From: Brucella anthropi_A | GTDB lineage: Bacteria; Pseudomonadota; Alphaproteobacteria; Rhizobiales; Rhizobiaceae | NCBI RefSeq assembly: GCF_046630315.1 | Contig: NZ_LQBD01000006.1 | Coordinates: forward strand, 62,001 to 126,000 | Direction of reading: 5' to 3' | Length of the DNA: 64,000 nt | In this document: positions 25,738-36,851 of the stretch, in pieces | Layout of the letters: each line of letters starts with the position of its first letter | Position numbering within the stretch: the first letter of the stretch is position 1 | Notes under the pieces: generated by a model | The model's input: only the letters and a program-made list of their open reading frames with translations | Database searches by the model: none | Told to the model about the DNA's origin: nothing | Position numbers and translations under genes: made by a program

Positions 25738-26136
25738 ATGTCTGTGTCAGATCCTCTCGGCGATATGCTGACCCGTATCCGCAACGCAGTAGGCCGCAAG
25801 AAGACCAAGGTTACGACCCCGGCTTCCAAGCTGCGCGCTCGCGTTCTCGATGTCCTTCAGGCTGAAGGTTACATCCGCGGTTACACGCAGAGCGAATTCG
25901 AAAACGGCAAGGCCGAGATCGAAATCGAGCTGAAGTACTATGAAGGTGTTCCGGTTATCCGTGAGATCAGCCGCGTATCGAAGCCTGGCCGTCGCGTCTA
26001 CGTGTCGGTCAAGTCGATCCCGCAGGTCGCGAACGGCCTCGGCATCTCGATCCTCTCCACGCCGAAGGGCGTGATGGCGGATCATGAAGCCCGTGAACAA
26101 AACGTTGGTGGTGAGCTGCTCTGCCGCATCTTCTGA
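25738..26136 (+). CDS. rpsH: 30S ribosomal protein S8
   Basis: S8 is a primary 16S-binding protein; in enterobacteria it represses spc operon translation. The 132 residues start SVSDPLGDMLTRIRNA after Met and end with the conserved GVMADHEAREQNVGGELLC. AAGGAG precedes the ATG by 6 bases. Confidence 0.97.
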   Translation: MSVSDPLGDMLTRIRNAVGRKKTKVTTPASKLRARVLDVLQAEGYIRGYTQSEFENGKAEIEIELKYYEGVPVIREISRVSKPGRRVYVSVKSIPQVANGLGISILSTPKGVMADHEAREQNVGGELLCRIF

Positions 26137-26174
26137 TGCGGTTGACAGCGAACAGATAAAAGACAGGTATCAAA

Positions 26175-26708
26175 ATGTCTCGTATCGGTAAAAAACCCGT
26201 GCCGGTCCCGGCAGGCGTGACCGCCAGTGTTGATGGGCAGATCGTCAAGGCCAAGGGCGCGAAGGGTGAACTCTCCTTCGTCGTGCACGATGAAGTTCTG
26301 GTCAAGATGGAAGACGGCGCTGTCCGCGTCGATCCGCGCGACCAGTCGAAGGAAGCTCGTTCGAAGTGGGGCATGTCCCGCACGATGATCTCCAACATCT
26401 TTGTTGGCGTGAAGGACGGCTTCGAGAAGAAGCTCGAAATCAGCGGCGTCGGTTACCGCGCTGCCATGCAGGGCAAGAACCTGCAGCTTTCGCTCGGCTT
26501 CAGCCATGAAGTGGTCTACGACGTGCCTGCCGGCATCACGGTTGCTGTTCCCAAGCCGACGGAAATCGTCGTCTCTGGCATCGACAAGCAGCAGGTCGGT
26601 CAGGTCGCGGCTGAGATCCGCGAATATCGCGGCCCCGAGCCTTACAAGGGCAAGGGCGTCAAGTATGCTGGCGAGAAAATCGTCCGCAAAGAAGGCAAGA
26701 AGAAGTAA
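26175..26708 (+). CDS. rplF: 50S ribosomal protein L6
   Basis: L6 lies next to the factor-binding site. The 177 residues begin MSRIGKKPVPVPAGVTA and contain the second-domain signature RGPEPYKGKGVKYAGEKI near the C terminus. It lies 38 bases after rpsH and 12 before rplR. Confidence 0.97.
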   Translation: MSRIGKKPVPVPAGVTASVDGQIVKAKGAKGELSFVVHDEVLVKMEDGAVRVDPRDQSKEARSKWGMSRTMISNIFVGVKDGFEKKLEISGVGYRAAMQGKNLQLSLGFSHEVVYDVPAGITVAVPKPTEIVVSGIDKQQVGQVAAEIREYRGPEPYKGKGVKYAGEKIVRKEGKKK

Positions 26709-26720
26709 GGGAAGCGCGTC

Positions 26721-27083
26721 ATGGCATCGCCAAAAGAAACTTTGCAGCGTCGCGCTGCTCGTGTACGCCGCCAGGTCAAGGCTGTCGCCAATGGCCGTCC
26801 GCGTCTCAGCGTGCACCGTTCTTCCAAGAACATCTACGCCCAGATCATCGACGACGTCCGCGGCGTTACGCTCGCGGCCGCTTCGACGCTGGACGGCGAC
26901 CTCAAGGGCAAGCTCAAGACCGGAGCCGATTCCGCAGCAGCCGCTGCCGTCGGCAAGCTGGTTGCTGAGCGCGCCGTCAAGGCTGGCGTCAAGGACGTGG
27001 TGTTCGACCGTGGTGCATTCATTTACCACGGCCGCGTGAAGGCTCTCGCCGAAGCAGCTCGCGAAAGCGGCCTTAGCTTCTAA
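26721..27083 (+). CDS. rplR: 50S ribosomal protein L18
   Basis: L18 binds 5S rRNA together with L5. The 120 residues include RPRLSVHRSSKNIYAQIIDD and the terminal FDRGAFIYHGRVKALAEAAR. The position between rplF and rpsE is the usual one. Confidence 0.97.
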   Translation: MASPKETLQRRAARVRRQVKAVANGRPRLSVHRSSKNIYAQIIDDVRGVTLAAASTLDGDLKGKLKTGADSAAAAAVGKLVAERAVKAGVKDVVFDRGAFIYHGRVKALAEAARESGLSF

Positions 27084-27124
27084 TTAGCATTTGTGCTTCC
27101 GGAAAAGAAAAAGGAAATCAGGAT

Positions 27125-27685
27125 ATGGCACAGAGAGAACGTAACCGCGAAGATCGCGGCCGTGAGGAGCGCGACAGCGAATTCGTCGACAAGCTCGTTC
27201 ACATCAACCGTGTTGCCAAGGTCGTCAAGGGCGGCCGCCGCTTCGGTTTTGCTGCGCTCGTCGTTGTCGGCGATCAGAAGGGCCGCGTCGGCTTCGGTCA
27301 TGGCAAGGCACGTGAAGTGCCGGAAGCCATCCGCAAGGCGACCGAAGCTGCCAAGCGCGACATGATCTTCGTACCGCTGCGTTCGGGCCGTACGCTGCAT
27401 CACGATGTCGAAGGCCGTCACGGCGCCGGCAAGGTTCTGCTTCGCGCAGCCCCTGCCGGTAAGGGTATCATCGCCGGTGGTCCGATGCGTGCAGTGTTCG
27501 AAACGCTCGGCGTTCAGGACGTTGTCGCCAAGTCGCTCGGTTCGTCGAACCCTTACAACATGGTTCGTGCGACGTTCGATGCTCTGAAGCATCAGATGCA
27601 TCCGAAGGACATCGCTGCACAGCGCGGCATCAAGTACTCGACCCTTCAGGCTCGCCGCCATGATGTGGTCGGTTCGGAAGAATAG
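27125..27685 (+). CDS. rpsE: 30S ribosomal protein S5
   Basis: S5 helps decoding accuracy and mRNA helicase action. The 186 residues have the conserved VVKGGRRFGFAALVVVGDQ and GKGIIAGGPMRAVFETLGV blocks. A charged N-terminal extension (ERNREDRGREERD) is typical of alphaproteobacteria. A palindromic repeat lies between this gene and rpmD. Confidence 0.97.
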   Translation: MAQRERNREDRGREERDSEFVDKLVHINRVAKVVKGGRRFGFAALVVVGDQKGRVGFGHGKAREVPEAIRKATEAAKRDMIFVPLRSGRTLHHDVEGRHGAGKVLLRAAPAGKGIIAGGPMRAVFETLGVQDVVAKSLGSSNPYNMVRATFDALKHQMHPKDIAAQRGIKYSTLQARRHDVVGSEE

Positions 27686-27713
27686 CCGATAGTTTGTGTT
27701 AGTCCGGGGCCGC

Positions 27714-27758
27714 GCGGTTCCAAGCAAAAGTGTGAAACGGTTTTGCGTTTGGAACTGC
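27714..27758. repeat. Interspersed palindrome between rpsE and rpmD
   Basis: GCGGTTCCAA (27714-27723) pairs with TTGGAACTGC (27749-27758). The core at 27723-27747 is identical over 25 bases, in inverted orientation, to part of the Bru-RS-like element at 36690-36793. It sits inside an essential ribosomal operon without interrupting a gene. Confidence 0.8.
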
Positions 27759-27802
27759 GGTAAAAAGGCCGCCGGATACGCCATAGACAAGGAATTTGAG
27801 TG

Positions 27803-28000
27803 ATGGCTGAGAAGAAGGGCAAGACGGTTACGGTCGAGCAGATCGGAAGCCCAATCCGTCGTCCAGCCGAACAGCGCGCAACGCTGATCGGTCTGGGTCT
27901 TAACAAAATGCACCGCCGCAGCACGCTGGAAGATACTCCGGCAGTCCGTGGCATGATCGCCAAGCTTCCACACCTCGTTCGCGTTGTGGACGAGGCGTGA
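27803..28000 (+). CDS. rpmD: 50S ribosomal protein L30
   Basis: L30 is a small peripheral 50S protein. The ATG at 27803 gives [20 protein letters not shown] and 65 residues; a GTG one codon earlier is possible. AAGGAA lies upstream. The [21 protein letters not shown] motif is characteristic (only its first part is quoted as [11 protein letters not shown]). rplO follows after 20 bases. Confidence 0.96.
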
Positions 28001-28020
28001 TAGCGCAGGGAGACAGAGAT

Positions 28021-28491
28021 ATGAAACTCAACGATCTGCGTGACAAGCCAGGTTCGGTCAAGGCACGCAAGCGCGTCGGCCGCGGTATCGGTTCGGGCAC
28101 CGGCAAAACCGGTGGTCGCGGCGTCAAGGGTCAGAAGTCCCGTTCGGGCGTCTCGATCAATGGCTTCGAAGGCGGCCAGATGCCAATCTACCGCCGTCTG
28201 CCGAAGCGCGGCTTCACCAACATCTTCGCAAAGAGCTTCAATGTTGTGTCGCTCGGCCGTATCCAGGCCGCTATCGATGCAGGCAAGCTCGACGCCAAGG
28301 CTGTTGTGAACCTCGATTCGCTGAAGGCTGCCGGCGTGATTCGCCGCGCCAAGGACGGTGTTCGCATCCTTTCGGACGGCGAACTGAAGGCAAAGGTTGC
28401 CTTCGAGGTAGCCGGTGCTTCCAAGGCTGCGGTCGAAAAGATCGAAAAGGCCGGCGGCAGCATCAAGCTTCCCGAAGCCGCTGCCGAATAA
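28021..28491 (+). CDS. rplO: 50S ribosomal protein L15
   Basis: L15 is a late 50S assembly protein. The start MKLNDLRDKPGS is preceded by GGGAGACAGAG, better than an in-frame GTG at 27997. The 156 residues have a glycine- and arginine-rich N-terminal extension with GRGIGSGTGKTGGRGVKGQ. It ends just before a hairpin that separates it from secY. Confidence 0.96.
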   Translation: MKLNDLRDKPGSVKARKRVGRGIGSGTGKTGGRGVKGQKSRSGVSINGFEGGQMPIYRRLPKRGFTNIFAKSFNVVSLGRIQAAIDAGKLDAKAVVNLDSLKAAGVIRRAKDGVRILSDGELKAKVAFEVAGASKAAVEKIEKAGGSIKLPEAAAE

Positions 28492-28511
28492 GGCTTCGAT
28501 ACCAAAATAAA

Positions 28512-28537
28512 AAGCGGCGGCCTTTGTGCCGCCGCTT
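28512..28537 (+). other. Hairpin between rplO and secY
   Basis: AAGCGGCGGC (28512-28521) pairs perfectly with GCCGCCGCTT (28528-28537) around TTTGTG minus one base of stem, and is preceded by A-rich sequence. No T-run follows on the + strand, so it would be at most a partial terminator lowering secY relative to the ribosomal genes. Confidence 0.6.
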
Positions 28538-28652
28538 GCACATTTATGCCAATGCGCATATCTGGGTAGGGTCTTTTTAGTCTCAAGGTGCGACCGGTGT
28601 GGATTGCGCTTTCGGGGGCGGAGGACCGGAGACTTTTCACCGGAGAAATTTA

Positions 28653-29989
<1,337 letters not shown>

Positions 29990-29993
<4 letters not shown>

Positions 29994-30574
29994 GACTGAT
30001 ACTTCTTGGGCCGCCCGGAGCAGGTAAGGGGACGCAGGCTGGACTTCTTACCAAGAAGCATGGAATTCCTCAGCTCTCGACCGGCGACATGCTGCGTGCA
30101 GCCGTCGCCCAGCAGAGCGAAATCGGGAAGCGCGCCAAGGCCGTGATGGACGCGGGGCAACTGGTTTCCGATGAGATCGTGAACCAGATCGTTTCGGAGC
30201 GGATCGACGCTCCCGACTGCGCGAACGGTTTCATCCTTGACGGTTATCCGCGCACCGTGCCGCAAGCCCAGGCTCTGGGCGTGATGCTGGCGGGTAAGGG
30301 CCTGAAGCTCGATGCGGTCATCGAACTGAAGGTCGATGAGAATGCTCTCGTCAAGCGGATGGAAAGCCGCGTGGCCGAAACGATTGCCAAGGGCGGTCAG
30401 GTCCGCTCGGACGACAATCCGGAGGCTTTCCGCAAGCGTCTTGTGGAATACCGCGAAAAGACCGCGCCGCTTTCGAGCTATTATGCCGGAACCGGCGAAC
30501 TGCGCGTCATCAATGGCATGGCGCCGGTTGAGGAAGTCACCGCTGAAATCGAGCGAATCCTTGTTCCAGCCTGA
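29990..30574 (+). CDS. adk: Adenylate kinase
   Basis: Adenylate kinase interconverts ATP + AMP and 2 ADP. The P-loop GPPGAGKGT is at residues 7-15, with the DGYPRT motif and an AMP-binding STGDMLRAAV segment. At 194 residues it has the short LID without zinc cysteines, as in other alphaproteobacteria. It overlaps secY by 4 bases, the usual spc operon ending, and a terminator-like hairpin follows. Confidence 0.98.
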
Positions 30575-30621
30575 TTGGCCGGCATGAGAAATGAAGGGGC
30601 TTGAAGAAGCCTCGATCCAAT

Positions 30622-30660
30622 ACGGGCAGGGAAAGCGTGAAGCATTTTCTGCCCGTTTAT
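30622..30660 (+). terminator. Probable terminator after adk
   Basis: ACGGGCAG (30622-30629) pairs with CTGCCCGT (30649-30656) followed by TTATT. The 19-base loop makes it only moderately strong. The rest of the 310-base gap up to rpsM shows no gene and probably holds a promoter for the alpha operon. Confidence 0.55.
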
Positions 30661-30884
30661 TGCTTCCAGAAGTTGATTGATTCGTCCGTTGGCCGGGTTT
30701 CATGGCTTTACGAACGTTTAAGAGTTGACTTTTTCGGGCGATTCCGTCAAAGACTGCGCCACTTCAACTGGTTTTGAATGGCGGGTAGCGGCGGAAATCG
30801 AAAGAGGCCGGTACCGGTCGTTTAATGCTGTCTGGTTGATCGCATCTGCCAGATGGAATTTTTTATAACTCAAGGAGAACAGAC

Positions 30885-31253
30885 GTGGCACGTATCGCTG
30901 GCGTCAACATCCCGACGAACAAGCGCGTTGTTATTGCGCTTCAGTACATCCACGGGATCGGACCGAAATTTGCTCGGGAAATCGTAACGAAGGTCGGCAT
31001 TGCCGATGATCGTCGCGTGAACCAGCTGTCGGATGCTGAAGTCCTTCAGATCCGCGAAGCAATCGATGCTGACTACCAGGTCGAAGGCGATCTGCGTCGT
31101 GAAGTTTCGATGAACATCAAGCGCCTGATGGACCTGGGCTGCTACCGCGGTCTGCGTCATCGCCGTTCGCTGCCGGTTCGCGGTCAGCGCACGCACACCA
31201 ACGCACGCACCCGCAAGGGTCCGGCGAAGGCAATCGCAGGCAAGAAGAAGTAA
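30885..31253 (+). CDS. rpsM: 30S ribosomal protein S13
   Basis: S13 contacts P-site tRNA and forms bridges with the 50S subunit. The 122 residues start MARIAGVNIPTNKRV and include the C-terminal RGLRHRRSLPVRGQRTHTN tail. AAGGAG lies upstream. It opens the alpha group; rpmJ and infA are not found upstream of it. Confidence 0.98.
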   Translation: MARIAGVNIPTNKRVVIALQYIHGIGPKFAREIVTKVGIADDRRVNQLSDAEVLQIREAIDADYQVEGDLRREVSMNIKRLMDLGCYRGLRHRRSLPVRGQRTHTNARTRKGPAKAIAGKKK

Positions 31254-31256
31254 TTT

Positions 31257-31278
31257 CGACGGAACGCATGTTCCGTCG
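31257..31278 (+). other. Hairpin between rpsM and rpsK
   Basis: CGACGGAAC (31257-31265) pairs perfectly with GTTCCGTCG (31270-31278) around GCAT. It begins 3 bases after the rpsM stop and has no T-run, so it is more likely a processing or stability element than a terminator. Confidence 0.6.
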
Positions 31279-31380
31279 GGCCTTTCCGGTGCGCCGGTTG
31301 GGTTTGATGCTGGTCCTTTTCTTGGGACCGGTGTAGCCGCTGGAATTACGGCGGTGTAGAGATCGATTGAAAGGACTGTC

Positions 31381-31770
31381 ATGGCCAAGGAAGCCACGCG
31401 CGTTCGCCGTCGCGAGCGTAAAAACATCTCGTCGGGCGTTGCCCACGTCAATTCGACGTTCAACAACACCATGATCACCATCACGGATGCTCAGGGCAAT
31501 GCGATTGCCTGGTCGTCTGCCGGTGCCCAGGGTTTCAAGGGTTCGCGTAAGTCGACCCCGTTCGCCGCTCAGATCGCTGCCGAAGATTGCGCCAAGAAGG
31601 CGCAGGAACATGGCATGCGCTCCCTCGAAGTCGAGGTTTGCGGACCGGGCTCTGGCCGTGAATCCGCGCTGCGCGCCCTTCAGGCTGCCGGCTTTGTGAT
31701 CACGTCGATCCGCGATGTTACGCCGATCCCGCACAATGGCTGCCGTCCGCGCAAGAAGCGCCGGGTCTAA
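31381..31770 (+). CDS. rpsK: 30S ribosomal protein S11
   Basis: S11 lines the platform near the mRNA exit. The 129 residues contain [23 protein letters not shown] (quoted from [14 protein letters not shown]) and the terminal [20 protein letters not shown]. rpsD, which follows rpsK in E. coli, is absent here; rpoA comes next. Confidence 0.98.
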
Positions 31771-31885
31771 TCCTCGTTCACATGCCGTATGAGCCTCGGG
31801 CTTTTCAAGTTCGGGGTTCCTCTGCGGTTTCTTCACTTGATCGCTACGATAGGATGGTAGTGACGATTGATAGAGGGATACTTAC

Positions 31886-32899
31886 ATGATCCAGAAGAAC
31901 TGGCAGGAACTCATCAAGCCGAACAAGGTGGATTTCATCACCAACGGCTCCCGCACGCATGCAACCGTCGTTGCCGAACCGCTGGAACGCGGCTTTGGCC
32001 TGACGCTCGGCAATGCTCTGCGTCGCGTGCTTCTGTCGTCGCTGCGCGGCGCTGCCGTGACCGCTATCCAGATCGATGGCGTTCTGCATGAATTCTCTTC
32101 GATTCCGGGCGTCCGCGAAGACGTGACGGATATCGTTCTGAACGTCAAGGAAATCGCCATCCGCATGGAAGGCGAGGGCCCGAAGCGCATGGTCGTCCGC
32201 AAGGAAGGCCCAGGCGTCGTTACGGCCGGCGACATTCAGACCGTCGGCGATGTCGAGATCCTCAACCCGGATCACGTCATCTGCACGCTGGACGAAGGCG
32301 CTGAAATCCGCATGGAATTCACCGTCAATACCGGCAAGGGCTATGTGCCTGCCGACCGCAACCGCGCGGAAGACGCTCCGATCGGGCTTATCCCGGTCGA
32401 CAGCCTCTACTCCCCGGTTCGCAAGGTGTCGTACAAGATCGAGAACACCCGTGAAGGTCAGGTTCTCGATTATGACAAGCTGACGCTGAACATCGAGACA
32501 AACGGCTCGGTTACGGGTGAAGACGCAGTGGCCTATGCTGCCCGTATTCTCCAGGACCAGCTGGCGATCTTCGTCAACTTCGAAGAGCCGCAGAAGGAAG
32601 CTCCGCAGGAACAGGTTGCGGAACTGGCTTTCAACCCGGCTCTGCTCAAGAAGGTGGACGAGCTCGAACTGTCCGTCCGTTCGGCAAACTGCCTGAAGAA
32701 CGACAACATCGTCTATATCGGCGATCTGATCCAGAAGACGGAAGCCGAGATGCTGCGGACTCCGAATTTCGGCCGCAAGTCGCTCAACGAGATCAAGGAA
32801 GTTCTGGCATCGATGGGTCTCCATCTCGGTATGGAAATCCCGTCCTGGCCGCCGGAAAACATCGAAGATCTCGCAAAGCGCTACGAAGACCAATACTAA
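31886..32899 (+). CDS. rpoA: DNA-directed RNA polymerase subunit alpha
   Basis: Alpha dimers scaffold RNA polymerase assembly, and the C-terminal domain contacts UP elements and activators. The 337 residues have the N-terminal FGLTLGNALRRVLLSSL motif, then the flexible linker, then the C-terminal domain with SVRSANCLKNDNIVYIGDL and RTPNFGRKSLNEIKEVL. Two tandem palindromic repeats start directly after the stop, before rplQ. Confidence 0.99.
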   Translation: MIQKNWQELIKPNKVDFITNGSRTHATVVAEPLERGFGLTLGNALRRVLLSSLRGAAVTAIQIDGVLHEFSSIPGVREDVTDIVLNVKEIAIRMEGEGPKRMVVRKEGPGVVTAGDIQTVGDVEILNPDHVICTLDEGAEIRMEFTVNTGKGYVPADRNRAEDAPIGLIPVDSLYSPVRKVSYKIENTREGQVLDYDKLTLNIETNGSVTGEDAVAYAARILQDQLAIFVNFEEPQKEAPQEQVAELAFNPALLKKVDELELSVRSANCLKNDNIVYIGDLIQKTEAEMLRTPNFGRKSLNEIKEVLASMGLHLGMEIPSWPPENIEDLAKRYEDQY

Positions 32900-32943
32900 G
32901 CATTTCCAGCGAAAGTGCGAAGCGGTTTCGCGCGGGATAATGC
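32900..32943. repeat. Palindromic repeat, copy 1 of a tandem pair after rpoA
   Basis: A 44-base element with GCATT and AATGC ends and an inner GCGAAA/TTTCGC pair. The 25-base core resembles, with a few changes, the core of the repeats at 27714-27758 and 36690-36793. It begins at the base right after the rpoA stop. Confidence 0.8.
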
Positions 32944-32958
32944 TTGAATTAAAGACCA

Positions 32959-33002
32959 GCATTTCCAGCGAAAGTGCGAAGCGGTTTCGCGTCGGATAAT
33001 GC
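32959..33002. repeat. Palindromic repeat, copy 2 of a tandem pair after rpoA
   Basis: This is a nearly exact direct copy of the element at 32900-32943, differing at only a few bases (TCGGAT for CGGGAT). The two are 15 bases apart. It lies 54 bases before rplQ, so the rpoA-rplQ message would carry two adjacent hairpins. Confidence 0.8.
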
Positions 33003-33056
33003 GTAAAACGAAAATGAGACCGGCAATCCGGCTAGAACTAATTAAGGAGAAGGCTC

Positions 33057-33485
33057 ATGCGTCACGGTAACGGATACCGTAAGCTGAACCGCACTGCCTC
33101 GCATCGCAAGGCGATGTTCGCCAACATGGCTGCTTCGCTTATCGAACACGAGCAGATTGTGACGACGCTTCCAAAAGCTAAGGAAATTCGCCCGATCGTT
33201 GAAAAGCTTGTCACGCTCGGCAAGCGCGGCGATCTGCATGCCCGCCGTCAGGCTATCTCGGCTATTCGCGACGTCAAGCTCGTCGCAAAGCTGTTCGATA
33301 CGTTGGCTGCTCGCTATGCAACCCGCAACGGCGGCTATATCCGCATCATGAAGGCTGGCTTCCGCGCTGGCGACAATGCGCCTCTGGCCGTTGTCGAATT
33401 CGTGGAACGCGACGTCGATGCAAAGGGCAAGGCTGACCGCGCCCGCGTCGAAGCCGAACAGGCCGCTGAAGCAGACGCAGCGTAA
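33057..33485 (+). CDS. rplQ: 50S ribosomal protein L17
   Basis: L17 lies at the bottom of the 50S subunit near the tunnel exit. The 142 residues begin MRHGNGYRKLNRTASHRKAM and include EHEQIVTTLPKAKEIRP. The alanine- and glutamate-rich tail is common in alphaproteobacteria. AAGGAGAAGG precedes the ATG. It ends the ribosomal cluster before a strong terminator. Confidence 0.98.
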   Translation: MRHGNGYRKLNRTASHRKAMFANMAASLIEHEQIVTTLPKAKEIRPIVEKLVTLGKRGDLHARRQAISAIRDVKLVAKLFDTLAARYATRNGGYIRIMKAGFRAGDNAPLAVVEFVERDVDAKGKADRARVEAEQAAEADAA

Positions 33486-33506
33486 TCTGCGCTATTTCCG
33501 ATTGTC

Positions 33507-33538
33507 AAAAAGGGTCGCCTTGTGCGGCCCTTTTTATT
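33507..33538 (+). terminator. Strong terminator ending the ribosomal cluster
   Basis: AAAAAGGGTCGC (33507-33518) pairs with GCGGCCCTTTTT (33524-33535) with one G-U pair, around a 5-base loop, and ends in a T-run. Confidence 0.88.
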
Positions 33539-33711
33539 TGCGCTCGCCATGTTCCGGTCATTCCTATGCGGGCGGTTCACGAAAAATTGCCGGTTTGCTC
33601 GCCAAGGTCACAATCTGGCCCTTTATCCTTGTCCTCACTTGGCTACATTCAAGATCGAGTCCTGCATGCTTCCCCGGAAGCGGCAGCAAGCTTGATAGAC
33701 GGAGTATGTGC

Positions 33712-35130
<1,419 letters not shown>

Positions 35131-35160
35131 AACGGGTGCCGGCATAGCGCCGAAAGTTGC

Positions 35161-35205
35161 ATGCCGCTTCGGGTCGCATTATGCCTGAAGCGGCATCAGT
35201 TTTGT
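35161..35205 (+). terminator. Probable terminator of the HtrA gene
   Basis: ATGCCGCTTC (35161-35170) pairs exactly with GAAGCGGCAT (35187-35196), followed by CAGTTTTGT. The T-run is interrupted, so strength is uncertain. Confidence 0.5.
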
Positions 35206-35219
35206 GATAGAGCAAGTAA

Positions 35220-36536
35220 ATGAGCGACCTTTTTTCAGCAGCGGCTGATCCCAATGCGGACCGCAATCGGCCGCTTGCTGACCGCCTGCGCCCCAGGCAT
35301 TTGTCGGAAGTGACCGGTCAGGAGCATCTGACCGGCCCTGAAGGCGTGCTGACGCGCATGATTGCCTCCGGTTCGCTCGGCTCCATGATCTTCTGGGGGC
35401 CTCCGGGCACCGGCAAGACGACTGTTGCCCGCCTGCTGGCGGGCGAGACCGATCTGGCGTTTGAACAGATTTCCGCGATCTTCTCCGGTGTTGCCGATCT
35501 CAAGAAGGTTTTTGAAGCGGCCCGCGCGCGGCGCATGTCGGGGCGGCAGACGCTGCTTTTCGTGGATGAGATTCATCGCTTCAATCGCGCCCAGCAGGAT
35601 AGTTTTCTGCCGGTCATGGAAGACGGCACCGTTATTCTGATCGGCGCCACGACGGAAAACCCGTCTTTCGAACTCAATGCCGCTCTTTTGTCGCGGGCGA
35701 GGGTGCTGACTTTTCATCCGCATGACGGGACGAGCATTGCAACGCTTCTGGCCCGTGCCGAAGAGCAGGAGGAGCGGCCTTTGCCGCTCGATGAGGAGGC
35801 GCGGGCAAGCCTCATTCGCATGGCTGATGGCGATGGGCGCGCGGCTTTGACACTTGCCGAAGAAGTCTGGCGTGCGGCGCGTCCCGGCGAAATCTTTACC
35901 GCGGAAAAGTTGCAGGATGTCGTGCAGCGCCGGGCTCCGGTCTATGACAAGGGCCAGGACGGGCATTACAATCTCATTTCGGCGCTGCATAAATCCGTGC
36001 GGGGGTCGGACCCCGACGCGGCGCTCTATTATCTTTCCCGTATGTTCGATGCGGGCGAAGATCCGCTATATCTTGGACGACGCCTCGTGCGCATGGCGGT
36101 GGAAGACATTGGCCTTGCCGATCCGCAGGCCCTGGTCGTCTGCAATGCCGCCAAGGACGCCTATGACTATCTGGGCTCGCCGGAAGGGGAGCTGGCGCTG
36201 GCGCAGGCCTGCGTCTATCTCGCGACGGCCCCGAAGTCGAACGCCGTCTATGTGGCCTATAAAGCCTCGATGCGCGCCGCGAAGGAAAACGGTTCGCTTC
36301 TGCCGCCGAAGCATATTCTCAACGCGCCGACCAAGCTGATGAAGAATGAGGGGTATGGCGAGGGCTACGCTTACGACCATGACCAGCCCGACGCCTTTTC
36401 GGGGCAGGATTACTTTCCGGAAAGCATGGGCAGGCAGAAATTCTACGATCCGCCGGAGCGGGGTTTCGAGCGGGATATTCGCAAGCGCCTGGACTATTGG
36501 GCGCGGCTGCGGCAGGAGCGTCAGGGACGACGCTGA
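35220..36536 (+). CDS. rarA: Replication-associated recombination protein RarA (MgsA family AAA+ ATPase)
   Basis: RarA is a clamp-loader-like AAA+ ATPase acting at stalled replication forks. Walker A is GPPGTGKTT (60-68), Walker B is LFVDEIHRFN (about 116-125), and a sensor stretch IGATTENPSFELN follows. The 438 residues match the family, including the C-terminal tetramerisation domain with DPLYLGRRLVRMAVEDIG. The ATG lies 89 bases after the protease gene, probably its own unit. Confidence 0.95.
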   Translation: MSDLFSAAADPNADRNRPLADRLRPRHLSEVTGQEHLTGPEGVLTRMIASGSLGSMIFWGPPGTGKTTVARLLAGETDLAFEQISAIFSGVADLKKVFEAARARRMSGRQTLLFVDEIHRFNRAQQDSFLPVMEDGTVILIGATTENPSFELNAALLSRARVLTFHPHDGTSIATLLARAEEQEERPLPLDEEARASLIRMADGDGRAALTLAEEVWRAARPGEIFTAEKLQDVVQRRAPVYDKGQDGHYNLISALHKSVRGSDPDAALYYLSRMFDAGEDPLYLGRRLVRMAVEDIGLADPQALVVCNAAKDAYDYLGSPEGELALAQACVYLATAPKSNAVYVAYKASMRAAKENGSLLPPKHILNAPTKLMKNEGYGEGYAYDHDQPDAFSGQDYFPESMGRQKFYDPPERGFERDIRKRLDYWARLRQERQGRR

Positions 36537-36606
36537 CGTCTGGAGCGGGCTCGCTTTTGATGGAAACGTTCTATCCCCATAGTTATCCACATTCATCCAC
36601 AGTTTG

Positions 36607-36640
36607 AGCCGCCTGCATCGCCTTGGGCGGCTTTTGTTTT
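36607..36640 (+). terminator. Terminator of rarA
   Basis: AGCCGCC (36607-36613) pairs with GGCGGCT (36626-36632), followed by TTTGTTTT. Confidence 0.75.
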
Positions 36641-36689
36641 GCGCCTTCACGCAGGGTTTGAAGCGGTCGGGAACCGCCGACCCATCGTT

Positions 36690-36793
36690 AGAGCGGTTCC
36701 GGTTTAAACGGAATCGTCGGAACCGCTCTAACTATTTGTTTTGTCGCATTATCCTCACGCAAAACCGTTTCACACTTTTGCTGGAAATGCTCT
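36690..36793. repeat. Bru-RS-like palindromic element, about 104 bp
   Basis: The element has near-matching ends (AGAGCGGTTCC and GGAAATGCTCT, the latter read inverted). It contains a first palindrome AGAGCGGTTCC/GGAACCGCTCT (36690-36730) and a second half with GCATTATCC and the CGCAAAACCGTTTCACACTT core. Its size and palindromic build fit the Brucella Bru-RS elements; identity to a named subtype needs comparison. It fills much of the gene-free gap 36537-36851, between the rarA terminator and the lipoprotein gene. Confidence 0.75.
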
Positions 36794-36851
36794 GGAAAGG
36801 TCTTTTTAATCTTTACGCTTTATCAATTTTTGCAAAGAGACGAGGTTTTCC

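Noticed and set aside
33376..33711. Long in-frame 5' extension of the HtrA protease gene
   Set aside because: It overlaps rplQ and the strong terminator at 33507-33538. The ATG at 33712 has a good ribosome binding site and gives a proper signal peptide.
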